A DNA stretch of 64,000 nucleotides from Patiria miniata (lineage: Eukaryota; Echinodermata; Asteroidea; Valvatida; Asterinidae), in NCBI RefSeq assembly GCF_015706575.1, contig NW_024037070.1, forward strand, positions 4,831,874-4,895,873, read 5' to 3'. Shown piece by piece: positions 1-12,600 of this stretch (position 1 is its first letter; each line of letters starts with the position of its first letter). The notes below the pieces were generated by a model. The model worked only from the letters and a program-made list of their open reading frames with translations, was not told the origin of the DNA and did not search any database. Both the position numbers and the translations under genes were made by a program.

Positions 1-528
1 GGTGTGCCTATTGTTACGGCAATGTCTGTGAAATGGCTTGAATGTTAATCCTCTGGAAAATGGCACATTGTTTTGAACGTGGCTTGGTCAAAACGAGAAT
101 TCATGACAAACAATAAAATCCAGTTTTGAAACCAACCCAACTTGTTTTTTGGTTTCATTTTATGCACTCGTGTCTTCTTCTTGAATACTTATTCTCATGC
201 ACACCATGCCTATTGTGTTTGACATGAAAGTGAACCAACTGCAATTTTGCATCAAAATCTCATGACAATGGCGCTCAGTGATGCATGACCCTGGAAATGT
301 AAACAAGGTATCATTGAAAAGCATACAGATTACGCTTTCAGATGATACCAGTTTTATAGCCAGTAAACATTTAGTCTGTCCATACTGGTTCTTCAAAGTT
401 GGGTTTCCTTTTTATTGAAACACCCTGTAGAACACACTGCTTGCACCAAACTTCCTTCTGATATCAATATCCCTGAAATGTGTTGGACTTTATGAGTAGT
501 CAACCAAACTTTTGCAATTCAGTTTTGC
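1..528. other. Left edge, no gene seen
   Basis: AT-rich sequence downstream of the GARRE1 reading frame. No exon resembling the C-terminal part of human GARRE1 was found here. It may be 3' untranslated region, intron or intergenic. Confidence 0.4.
411..416 (-). promoter_or_regulatory. Possible polyadenylation signal for GARRE1
   Basis: AATAAA on the minus strand about 113 bases beyond the TAG that closes exon 10. Its spacing suits a short 3' untranslated region if the TAG is the real end. In AT-rich DNA it could be chance. Confidence 0.4.
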
Positions 529-676
529 CTACCTTCTGTTGACGGAAGCGACAAAGTTGGGCCCAGTCAGCCCCAGCCCCATGGAGAATGCTGTGTCGCC
601 GTTCTCTCCCGATTCATCGCTGGAGCTACCGGAATCGTGCTGGCCTGAAAAGCTGTGGCTCAGGTGCTCTGCACCA
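529..676 (-). CDS. GARRE1: GARRE1 coding exon 10 (last seen)
   Basis: Codon 827 to residue 875, acceptor TGTTTTAG|TGGTGC. SGSSSDESGENGDTAFSMG and PNFVASVNRR match human SASSSDETSSANGDSLFSM and PDLVAAVKQRR. The frame then reads TAG, but AGAAG|GTAGGC also fits a donor. The human protein goes on for over 100 residues, so the end could lie outside the window. A polyadenylation signal at 411-416 supports ending here. Confidence 0.75.
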
Positions 677-3600
677 CTAAAACAAAAAAACCAAATTATA
701 AAATTAATCAAATTTGGGTCACAAAGACCTTTCAAATGTTAGAACTATGATGAAAAATCTCAGGAGAACAGGGGCTATCATCATTGTGCTGCTTAGAAGC
801 ATATAGGACCATCTGCATTTTTCCAAATATGGACCAACCAAATTATTATGCAAAGAGCTTACTTGGTACTTAAAGCTATAGTCCATCATTTGCAGCCATC
901 CGAAAAAGTAACTGGCGTATTATTGTTGAAAAACATACTTGGTTGAAAGATAGTAAGTGGACTAAACTCCCTGTGAAATTATTCTTTCTGGCAAGCTATC
1001 ATTTTGAAGTAATCAACGAAAGAAGGCTTTTCCAACGGTGTGTCTTAAGACGCACCGTAGGAAAATTTAAATTAGTAGTTCGTTTTGTTATTCGGCGCAG
1101 CGCGCGCAAGCATAAGCACGACGCACACACGCGCGCGGTTGCTATAATTCGTCGGATCAGTGCGCGACATTGCGTATAGCTGCAATCGGCTCAGTGAGAA
1201 CGCGTCTCGGATGCTGAATTCAGGCCCAATTCAAAGCATGATTCAGCAACTTTTGATTTGAAATTGAGATCCTAGAATGCTGTTTTTCTCGAAATATACA
1301 GCTGAAGCTGAGCTGAAACTTCATCAGGTTAGTTGTTCAGTATCCTTCATTAGATATTGAACACTTTTGTTGCTTCAAACGAACAAAATGCACAAATTAC
1401 AAATGATGGACTATATCTTTAAAAGCATATAGGATCATCTGCATTTATCAAAATATTGACCTACCAACTTATTACGCAAAGAGCTTACTTGGTACTTAAC
1501 ATCCCGTGAAATTATTCCGTTTTGGCTTGCTGTGGTTCAGAAGAAATAAAAAAAATGTAGGAGATTTCAGTCCAAAAAACTGATTTTTGGAATAAAGAGT
1601 GCTATTGACAAAATCCTGTTTCATGATCAGAAGGTTGTGCATGGATTATCATTACTTTCTCGAAAAGTGCAATATCCACGGAGCTGAGACTTCAACAGGT
1701 TAGGTTTTGAACATTTTTCTTTGGCTTTCGAGTGGCGTTGTTATTGGAAACCAACAAAATGCATGAAAAGCAAATGAGCCTACATGCCTTTTAACAGTTA
1801 GCAGAAAATTGTGTTAACCTTATTAAAGGGAATATACAACATTTGCAAACATTGGAAAACAAAACTACCAAATTTTTACGAAATAGCTGACTAGGATGTC
1901 GGTAAAAGAAAGTCTGTAAAATTATGGCACCTGGTGTGAAGTCGTTTTCAAGAAAAGTGGTATTTTGTATAAGTTTCCAACGGTGGTCAGCCGACCACCG
2001 TTGGAAAAACCTAACTATTTTTCAACTACTGCTCCAAATTTACCATTTTGTGTTCAGTCCAAATTTTGTTTGCTATTGGTTACATGTTCATGAACGAGTG
2101 CAGGCCAGCTAGACTAGTTCCCTTACCTTACAATTTTCCGGCATCTATAAATTGATCCATTTCATCTTTAGTGGAGTCAGGGAACCAGACTACTTGAACA
2201 TTTTTGTTTTTCTTGGTTTTTCCAGCATCCTCGAACACAAAACTTCAAACTTGTCAGTGTAACAATATTTGATCTATTATACTAACCCCTCAAATAGTTC
2301 ATTTCTGAAAATTACAGCAAAAGCCAATGATGTACATTCCCTTGAAGCACAATTTCACGCCATGAATGTATGAACCGTTGCGCCTGCATGAGGATGTATG
2401 CCATGTGTCCCTCGGATCTTAAAAACTGCCGTGTCCCACATTCAAGCAGTCGACAGTTGTACGCTGATCAAGCCAAGTCTGAATGATATGGCTATGGCTA
2501 TGGAAGCCTCTGAATCCATTTCCCCATAGGCACGTGTGTTACAATGAGCCGCAGCCAAGTAGTTTAGATGCGGCCTTACCTATCTGATGTTCCCTCGGGC
2601 GGAGGCGGCCATGTTTGATTCAGCCTGCTGTCTGGGTATCCCCACTGGTCCCCGACCATGTTCAGATCCTTAGCGTAGCCCTTCGTCCTCTTCCCCAAGA
2701 AGTTCGTAGCGATGTACTTGGCAAACTCCTCATCCGTGCTGGAGTTGTCGTACATGGACACGATGTCACGCTCGGCGTCGTGGTTGCCGTACGACTCGTG
2801 TCGGTGTAAGGGCTGCACGGGATGCTGCTGGGGACCAGTTTGGCAGGGCACCGGGTTGGACCAGGCCCGGGAGACGGCTACGATGTTGTGTGTCGTCAAG
2901 GGGATCTCCCCCACCCGGTCTTGGGCCTCCGCCTCTTGGAAGGTGGGGTTGAAATTGCCGAATTTAGCCGGGTTGGGGTCCATGCCCCCTCCCCCTCCAC
3001 CGCCTGGCCAGGTCCCGCCCACCGCGCTGCGGTTACTCCCGCTGCTGGAGCTGGACGAAGGCGTGGTGTTCTGGGTCGACCGCTGGGATTGGCCGAAGGT
3101 ATCCAGGTGTTGACCAATCACAGTCTGCGGAGGCCTGGTGACCCCCGATAAGAGGTCAACGATATCTTGGACCTCTGCATCTGATGCAAACCCCTTCTTT
3201 GGTGTTTTGACAGGACCTGTGTAATGAAATCAAAAAGAATTCCATTTCTTTCAGAAATATGCAAAACAACTGAAGAAAATTTTAAATCAATGTTAATCCT
3301 TTGAGCTTCAGATACATTTCTGAACCACCCATTGTTGCATTCCTCCAAACTGATGACATGACAATTGACCCCTCCCATAGACATATATCTTCGCAGGAAA
3401 ATTACAACTGGGTTATCAACGCCATCAGGTGCGTGTACGCCCAGTGTGCAAAATGTTCTAATGACGTGCGCATGTTGCTCCAAATTTCTTCAAAATACGG
3501 CACAGCCGATACGCGTCAAATTTGATTCCCAAAATGCCAATGCACGTGACAATCTGTAGGCGGTGACGCCATTTGAGAGATATACAATTGTTTATTACAT

Positions 3601-6600
3601 ATTCACTCAAATCGTCACATGTGGCTGAAGTGCAACCTGATTTCTGGTTATTGTTTTGGCATAATTTGCTTCTCAGGTACTAGTTTAACTTTGTGAATAA
3701 AAGTTGTTTTTTCCCGTGTTCAAGTCCCCAGCTTCTGGTTCTATGTCTGGAATTTAAATTCTAGTTCTAAAATTTAATTTCTAGTTCTTAGGTTTTGGTT
3801 ATAGTTCTTAGGTTTTGGTTCTAGATCTTAGGTTTTGGTTATAGTTCTTAGGTTTTGGCTCTAGTTGTCAGGTATTGGCTCTAGTTCTTAAATTTTGGCT
3901 CTAGTTCTTAGGTTTTGGTTGTAGTTCTTAGGTTTTGGCTCTAGTTCTTAGGTTTTGGCTCTAGTTCTTCGGTTTTGGCTCTAGTTCTTAGGTTTTGGTT
4001 CCAGTTCTTAGGTTTTGGTTCCAGTTCTTAGGTTTTGGTTCTAGTTCTTAGGTTTTGGTTCTAGTTCTTAGGTTTTGGTTCTAGTTCTTAGGTTTTGGTT
4101 CTAGTTCTTAGGTTTTGGTTCTAGTTCTTAGGTTTTGGCTCTAGTTCTTAGGTTTTGGCCCTGGTTCTTAGGTTTTGGTTCTAGTTCTTAGGTTTGGGCT
4201 CTAGTTCTTAGGTTTTGGTTCCAGTTCTTAGGTTCAACTCCAGGTCCTAATTATAGTTCCTGGTTTCTAGATACCCTCCCCCTCATACCTTTGTAGCCAA
4301 CCACGTTCTTATTCCAAGAAACCTGCTCCTCCGTTGGGCTAGGGTGGGATGTGATGGTCACCGTAGGGCTGATCATCGCCGGGCGTGGCATCACCGAGGG
4401 GACGGTATCCTTGGCAACCTCTCTCTTCGGGGTGCTGCAGCTCACCGGCCCCTTCAAAGTGAACAATGAATTCTTTACACTTAACAAAGAAGACTACAGT
4501 AGGGTTCACACCTGCCACGTACCAAACTGAGCTACACATTATTCCCGAAGGTTGCGGGTTCAAATCCCGTTCAAGCCTGTAACATTTTTGTTCACAGAGA
4601 AAATTGTTATTAACTTAAAAGACTTAATTGCAGTACACCTCATAAACTGTGGGGAGTGTGGCCACGTGGATAGGGTTCGTGACTCATGATCAGAGGGCCA
4701 GGGGTTCGAATCCAGCTGTTGGCCACATGTTGTGTCCTTGGGCAAGCCACTTCACCCCCACTTGCCTCTCTCCACCCAGGAGTATAAATGGGTACGGGCA
4801 TAATTAGCTGGGGAGTAACCTACGATGAGTAGCATCCCATCCAGGGGGGAGTAGAAATTTTCTGTCATTTCATGCCAAGGAAAGGGGCTATAAACATCAG
4901 CCTGATGGGCTATATTGGATTGTGACAAACTTTACTACTATCTCATAAACGATGGCCTTTATTCAAGTCTGTTGACAATTTATGTGAAGCTGGTTTATCA
5001 GCTTCAGCCCGGAGACTATGGTTCCCAAGCTGATGAAAAAACTGCCAACTTTTTTCCAGAAAAAGTTTTTTTCCCAGAACTTACTTTATGCTGAGCAAGA
5101 TGCGGCTCCTCTTTCACTTTTGATTGGCTGTTGGAAGAACCATTTGAATTGTGATTGGTCAATTCTGCTTGCTGGTCCGGTACCGCATCCACGCTCACAT
5201 AGAACTCACTGCTGGCAGCCTTGGGCACCGGGGCCGATCCCAGACCAAACTTGGCGGCTAGTTTCTCCATGGTGTGACGGAAGCCCTTACCCAGGGGAGA
5301 CCCCAGGCTGCCGTCCCCTGGGGATCTGAGACTCCCCTGGGGGGTGGGGGTCGTTGGGGAGGTTCGCTCCACCTGGCGGAGCTTGACTTTGATTGTTGGC
5401 AAGGGTGGGTGTCTTTAACGGGAGAAATAAAAAAGAATATGAGACTTAAATCTACGACAACGGAAATAATTCTAGTAATTGTTGAGAATTAAGACAATGT
5501 TCTCTAAAATACATTGTCCTCAGTTGGAGCCTTTATAGCTGACATTTATGGACTTGAAAGCATGCAGATGGTTACGAATGATATGCCACTTCTCAATCCT
5601 TAACCACTTCGAGCTGGGATTATTTTTGCCGAAAATTTCGATTTTCGCAAAGGGCAAACTTTTCCAGACAAATTCTGATATACAGCCAAACGCCACAAAT
5701 ACTGATTTGCAAGAGTAATTTCAACAGGATTTGTACAACATTTTTTGCCGAAACCTTTAATGGTTCAATACTCCGAGGTGTGCACTGAGCGTAAATTGTA
5801 CAACAATAGGCCGTGCACAATGGCCTCCAAAGACTTCACGGACTTTGTGTGTGTGCACGAAAGGCACAAGGGATTAGCATGTTTAGACGTCACCCGGAGG
5901 CAAGTCGAGGCAATCTTGACGTTTTAACCCGTCAGTCGTGCCTGTGTATAAAAACAGCCAGTGCATATTATCACGTCCTCCGACGCAAACCGGTTAAAAA
6001 AAACCCCAGGAGCATCAACTTCAGGTATTCCAGCTGAATTGAGCAAAATCTTAATAATTCACCAATTCATTCTCCCATGGTAGGACAACTGATTAGCCAA
6101 AAAATAACTGTTTTAATTGCAAAATGAGCACTTCAATATTAACCCGTTAGTCCTTGCACAAACCCAAACAACCCTGCTTGTTAACCAAGTACCCTCTGAA
6201 TCCCCAACACTGTATGGTTTTAATGGATTGAACAAGCAAGAAATACAATGAAATACAATGTAATACAATATAATACAATGTGATACAATGTAATACAATG
6301 TAGTACAATATATTACAATGTAGTACAATGTAATACAATGTAGTACAATGTAATACAATGAAATACAATATAGTACAATGTAATACAATGTAATGCAATG
6401 TAACACAATGTAACACAATGTAACACAATGTAACACAATGTAATACAATGTAATACAATGTAATACAATGTAATGCAATGTAATACAATGTAGCACAATG
6501 TAATACAGGTGCTACTGGGCTAAACACAAGGTACACAAGATGAACATAATTCACAATAGCAAAAAAAACTCTAAAGTTCTACCCACCTTCCTTCCAACAG

Positions 6601-9600
6601 CTCAATCCGCCTGACATACACGACCTCCACCACACCCAGACTAGTCTCCAGACCAGCCGCTGATTTTGTCCGGAAGGTCTGGTCCAGTTTCCAGACGGTT
6701 GGTACTTCAACGGTGAAGGCGCCCTCCTGTGATGAAATCTGAGCATACTTCTGGAGGTTGCCGTGGAGATTGGAAGGCTTGATTCTCACCTTGTCAAAAG
6801 AATTGGAAAAAAAACACCAAAACCACTTCACTTTTTGGACTCCAAAGAACGGACTATTCTTGATTTGGCCATCAGCCCCGCCCACCTTAAGTTGGTGAAG
6901 TATGTGTACATTTCTCAAGGTGTTTTCAACCGAGTTTTACCAAACTACTACGAGTCTTCCCCCCCAGCCTTCTCTCCCCACCCTTCTAACCCGACCCCCA
7001 GCCACCAAGGAATCGTGAGCTCACCACATCAGCTCTACCAAAGATGAACTGCGCAGCCAGCCTGCTTTGGTTCTCAGCTACCGATGGACAGGCTTCACAC
7101 AGCAACCCCAGGGCCACCTGTCAATGCCCCCTTCCCCACCCTCCACTCCCCCTCCCCCCAGCCACCAAGGAATCATGAACTCACCACATCAGCTCTACCA
7201 AAGATGAACTGCGCAGCCAGCCTGCTTTGGTTCTCAGCTACCGATGGACAGGCTTCATACAGCAACCCCAGGGCCACCTGTCAATGCCCCCTTCCCCACC
7301 CTCCACTCCCCCTACCCCCCAGCCACCAAGGAATCATGAGCTCACCACATCAGCTCTACCAAAGATGAACTGCGCAGCCAGCCTGCTTTGGTTCTCAGCT
7401 ACCGATGGACAGGCTTCATACAGCAACCCCAGGGCCACCTGTCAATGCCCCCTTCCCCACCCTCCACTCCCCCTACCCCCCAGCCACCAAGGAACCATGA
7501 ACCCACCACATCAGCTCTACCAAAGATGAACTGCGCAGCCAGCCTGCTTTGGTTCTCAGCCACCGATGGACAGGCTTCACACAGCAACGCCAGGGCCACC
7601 TGTTCCCTGTTGACGCCAACACCGAGTTGCTTGGATGTTTCCTTCACTAACTTCTCAACTGCTTGCTGCAAGAAAGCGAGAGAGAGAGAACATCTGACCA
7701 CGGGCAAAGGTGCCATTAGGGGAGAATGTCAAATAAAGCAGGAAGTTTACCTCAAGGTTTAACGAGGTTCCGCTGGATTCTCCCCCAAGTCCCGCCTGTT
7801 AAATTGTGCATTGTTCCTTTGGGGAGTTAGCCTGGTTAAGTAGTTATGTCTTCACTTTCAATTTCTGGTGCCGTAGTTTGAATCTAAACCGGTTTTAATC
7901 AGTAATTTAGTCTGGCATAGACAATTTTTTTTCATTGTGGATCTAGGATCGTACGGTGATACGGTGGTAGTTTCTTCACCCTTAATCACTATGGCTGTGT
8001 TCAAATCCACAACGTTTTCACTGGTTGGTGCAGTGGTATAAATCCCTCATCTCAATGGCCAAGGTTCAAATCATATAATTTCTTAGTTTTTAAGGAGTAG
8101 ACATGATTCTTGACTTTGTAGCAGAGCTTTAATCAAAATGATTTGAAAAAGGATGGGAATGCTTACAACAATTGACAATGTGATGGTTTTCATAGTAGGC
8201 TCATTTTGAAAACAGGTATTCACGTAATTTTTGGTTTGGTTTCTCTCTTTTGGGATTTTAAAAACACCCCAAACATACTGGAACATTAACAGTAACATCA
8301 CCCACCAGTTTTGACTTGAAGTTCTCCTCCTGATTCTGCGACGTGTGACACGGGGACCCCTCGACCTGCAAGGACACGTCCCGGAGATCCGTCTGCAACA
8401 CCGCCCTCAGCTCCTCGGCGCTCAGTCGCTGCTGCTGCTGTGGCTGGTGGCTCCGTTCCCCCGGCATGGCATGGTGTAGGAGCTTGTTGTTTGACTGGCT
8501 GTCGAGGAGCTCGGTGGCCTCCGCGATGCTACAGCAGCCGTGCAGGAGGAGGGAGGTGCATTGCTGTTGGAGGTGGAAGCCGCCGGTTAGGGTGTGCTCC
8601 GATCGCGGAAGCTCAGACAACGCTTGCTTGTATACCTGCACACAAACATTGTAAAGAATGAGTTTGAACCCAATCCCTCCAAGAGCTATCAAAATCAGGC
8701 AGGCAGGTTTTTGGAGGATTTTGCAGGATTGACTGAGAAAGAGCCCTCCAACTGCCCCCAGTTGGCCCCGTTCAAGGGGTCACCCCCGTTTGCATTGGAC
8801 GGACAACTTAGACGGAGACCTCAGGGCACTGGGGCTGAATCTGTCAGCCGGTTGGAGACTTGCTCAGAACCGGCTGGACTGGAAACTGCGTTGTCGAGAC
8901 GCTGCGCTCTTCCCGAGCATACAGAATTGATGAATGAGGAAGGTAGATCTCTGCTTCGTTTACTTTGCATAGTAGGGGCTGGAGACCTCTTGTTTGTTTA
9001 AGTTCACAGAAAGAGCGATTGGGTTCGTGCACAGAACATGATTTGGGAAGACTTGGGAAGAATCTAAGCACAAATGCTCAGAAAAATGCTCAGGAAGTTA
9101 GGGTTCAAGCAAAGACACGCTGCACAGAGGTAATGTGCTGTGATTGTTTCAATGTCGGTCTATTACAGCTTACATGGTTTCAGCAAGCATGGGCTCCAGG
9201 CACATATATCCGTTCCATTCACAAGTACCCCCTCACCAGCAAAGGAAGTACCGTTGGGGATGACCGACCGATGCCATCTTGCCTGACTGCAATTCATTTG
9301 CCGCGAAGAGTGGCCACTGCGTGTACATAGTACAAATCCCCTGGTGTACGTGCGTCACACACAAGGAACAGAGCGCGTCAACCAGCGAAATGTCCCGCCC
9401 ATGGGACGTCGTTGCTAGGTAAAAGGGCGCCCTCTTTTGTCAGCGCACGGAGCCCATACCAGCTCATCAGTAAAATGTGATATTTCAGGATGGTTCTGAA
9501 ATCTCAACTACGCTAGTACAGCTATTGTTGTATTTGAAGCAAATAAGTGGAAATATATTTGTAAACATGCTTTAGATCCAACATGATCCTTGATGCAAGT

Positions 9601-12600
9601 CTACACAAAGCCTCCTTCGGTTTGCATAAAGAACCCGCAGATGAAAACAGTAAGTTGATGTCTGATTGCAGTACCGCAATGCCACCATTACAGCCCCTTT
9701 TGTCATTCACAGGAAATCTTTACTTCTTGGGAGTGGACTGTTTCGACGGTAGGTAAGACATTGCTATCAAGTATTCAAGACTCTTCGCACAAGGAGCTCT
9801 TCAACAGTGATAATGCTGGAGATGTGAAAGACGCGCAAATGCCACTACCACTGAGAGTCCAGGATCCATGCTACAGGTTAACACTCATTCAGACGACAGT
9901 CATGCACACCCCGACTCCAAATTAGTCTAGGGGCGAGACGTTGTTCTTGTTTGATACGCGATAACTCGCCTCCGCGATAACCCGCCTCTGCGATAACCGG
10001 CCACCGCGAGAGGGCGCTATCACGACCAACCAATATCGCACACGAACCTGTCAGAACAACGTCTAGGGAAACTCTTATTGGTTGTGTAATGCGCGCGCAC
10101 TTGTTTGGCCTAATATATGCAGTGCGCAATTCAAAAAAGTTATAGCAGTTCCGAAGCAAACTCTCAAATTTCTTCCAGTGCAATAAAAGATGCAGCAAGA
10201 CCTTTGTGCAACTTCACTGGTCAGCTCTTTTGTTATATGTAGTATGTGTCGGACTGAAAATGGACCGTAATTGCCTGCAGTCGTCGCGCATCAGCAGTTT
10301 CCCTAGACGTTGTTCTGACAGGTTCGTGGGCGATATTGGTTGGTCGTGATAGCGCCCTCTCGCAGTGGCCGGTTATCGCGGCGGCGGGTTTTCGCGTATC
10401 AAACAAGAACAACGTCTAGCCCCTAGACCACCTCCAAATGCGTTTGACGACACCGAGCACATCTACTAGTCCTACACCAGGGTCCACAGTACTGTGTATT
10501 TCTACATGAACCTACCGATGATTGAATGTCCAACTTCTGCTTGACCTCTGACACCTTGGCATCCCCATGGTGACCTCTCGGGTGGTGCGCATCATCCAAT
10601 AGCTGTTGCTCGTTGGGGGTGAGACTCACTCCTGTCCGTAGAGACTTGGTTGCCTGCAATGATAATATCAATTTATGTTTATTTATTTATTTATTTCTTA
10701 TTTTATTTGGGTAGCCATTTCATTGGAATCCACTGGTCTCCAATGAGGCCCAGTGAAGAGAAGACAATGTGAAGAAATTACAGTTTTAGAGGTGGGAGGA
10801 AAGCCCCCGAAGATCATTCTGGGGAAAACCCACGGAATCAAGTAGGGACTGAAAAGCCAATCCACATATTGGCCCAGGCGGGCTTCGAACCCGGGTCACA
10901 GCGGTGGAAGGCGAGGAAAGTACCGCTACGCCTACCTGACTCCCCATAGTTATCAATATTTAGGGATTTTGCTTATGCCCTTGGCATTTTTATATTTGAT
11001 AAAAACAGCTTATTACTGTCTCTTTTATGAAGTTACACGTAATACAATAAATACAACCTTAACCTAAATGTAAACCATTTTTTACAAATATGAAAAAGAG
11101 GACAATGTAATCATATAGGGCCTACCCAGAACAAAATACCTTTGATTTTGATTAACCTTTTTCTGTTGGTTTAATGACAAGTATTATTAATTTAGGGGTT
11201 TTGCATAATGTGCCCTTAGCTTTAATCAGTTTAATTAAAAAAATTTATTACTGTGACTCTCATATGATATTACTTGTACACAATAAATAAAACCATAAAC
11301 CTACATTGTGTAAATGTAATAGATTTTCTAAATGCTACATGTATGCCCAACAAATTCATTTGATAATGCTTTCGTTTCAAGAAATAAAAATGAAATAGTA
11401 CAAGGAAATTGTTTGTACATTGTACAAAATAATGACAACATTATGTACATCCTACGTTATTGTGTACTGTCCTGGAAATGGGCATTTCTCCCAATGAGTG
11501 CTAAGCAAGTTCATACCTGTTTACCCAATAATTTCAATAATTAACATAAAACTGCAAAATCACAATTCCAGCAATTGTTGGTCGTCGCTTTTGTCACTAC
11601 ATTTCCCACAACGAGACACAACCTCAAGCTTCCATGCCTACTTATTAAAGCCAGAGTCCATCATTTGCAGCTATCCAAAAAATAACAGGCGTATTTATTG
11701 TTGAAAAAAATACTTGATTGAAAGATAGTAAGGAGACTAAACTCCCTGTGAAATTATTCTTTCTGGCATGCTGTCATTTTGAAGTTATCAACGAAAGAAG
11801 GCCTTTCCAACGGTGCGTCTTAGGAAGCACCGTTGGAAATTTCCGTTAGTACATGTAGTCCGTTTTTTTCAAAAGGCGAAGTGCGTGCAAGCGTTGGCAC
11901 GACGCACATGCGGTTGCTATAATTCGTCAGATCGGTGCGCGACATCGCGTAGCTGCAATCGGCTCAGTGAGATCGCGTCTTGGACGCTGAATTCAGGCCC
12001 AATTCAAACTATGAGTCAGCAACTTTTGATTTGAAACCGAGATCCTAGAATGATGTTTTTCTCGAAACATACAGCTGAAGCTGAGCTGAAACTTCATCAG
12101 GTAAGCTGTTCAGCACCCTTCTTTAGAATTTGAGCACTATTGTTGCTTCAAACGAACAAAAATGCACAAATTACAAATGATGGACTATGCCTTTAAATCT
12201 GTTATTCTCCTTACTCCATAAATGCACCTGGCTTAAAAAGTACAGGTTGCTCATATTTATCCCCACTGATCAATATCTCCATCCATCAAGTCATCTGCCC
12301 ATCTTCTCCCTAATCAGTGACACTGGATCCCTAAAGAATCATTATTTTTTCTTGTCGCTGTCTCGCCCGCAAAAAAAATAATAATTGTAATAACAGGGAT
12401 GATCTTGGGCTGATATTAAAGAGGAGTCGTAAAGGTTCTCATGTTTCGTACTTTTATTGTCAACCTTAACTCCCTGCATTTTTGCTACGATGTAGCCTCA
12501 ATCCTGCAAAATCCTCTAGTTGGCCTCATGGAAAAATAGCATATAGCCTATATCCTGCAAATTCCTCCATTATTTCTTGAATATGGTCCATGGAGGGGTG

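Larger units (their letters stand above)
7000..7600. repeat. 160/161-bp tandem repeat capturing an exon
   Basis: Four consecutive units spaced 160, 161 and 161 bases (the shared GCGCAGCCAGCCTGC block recurs at about 7050, 7210, 7371 and 7532). Each carries the 31-codon segment of GARRE1 exon 5 and a G-rich (minus strand) spacer. Only the unit nearest 7600 is joined to the rest of exon 5. Confidence 0.9.

Noticed and set aside
3741-4250. CRISPR-like array
   Set aside because: Units are 20 bases with no unique spacers; it is a simple tandem repeat in an intron of an animal gene.
4504-4583. tRNA-like boxes
   Set aside because: The A-box-like TAGCTCAGTTTGGTA is on the minus strand and the B-box-like GGGTTCAAATCCC on the plus strand, so they cannot belong to one tRNA or SINE head.
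6113-6554. Long minus-strand open frames of 127 and 135 codons rich in Tyr-Ile-Val-Leu-His-Cys
   Set aside because: They are translations of a 10-bp microsatellite without stops, not proteins.
6763-7762. Plus-strand open frames with Pro-rich repeats
   Set aside because: They are the antisense of the tandem GARRE1 exon units and their C-rich introns.
8020-8080. Short A/B-box-like pair (GGTGCAGTGGTATAAATC and AAGGTTCAAATC)
   Set aside because: Too short and without a second copy or cloverleaf.
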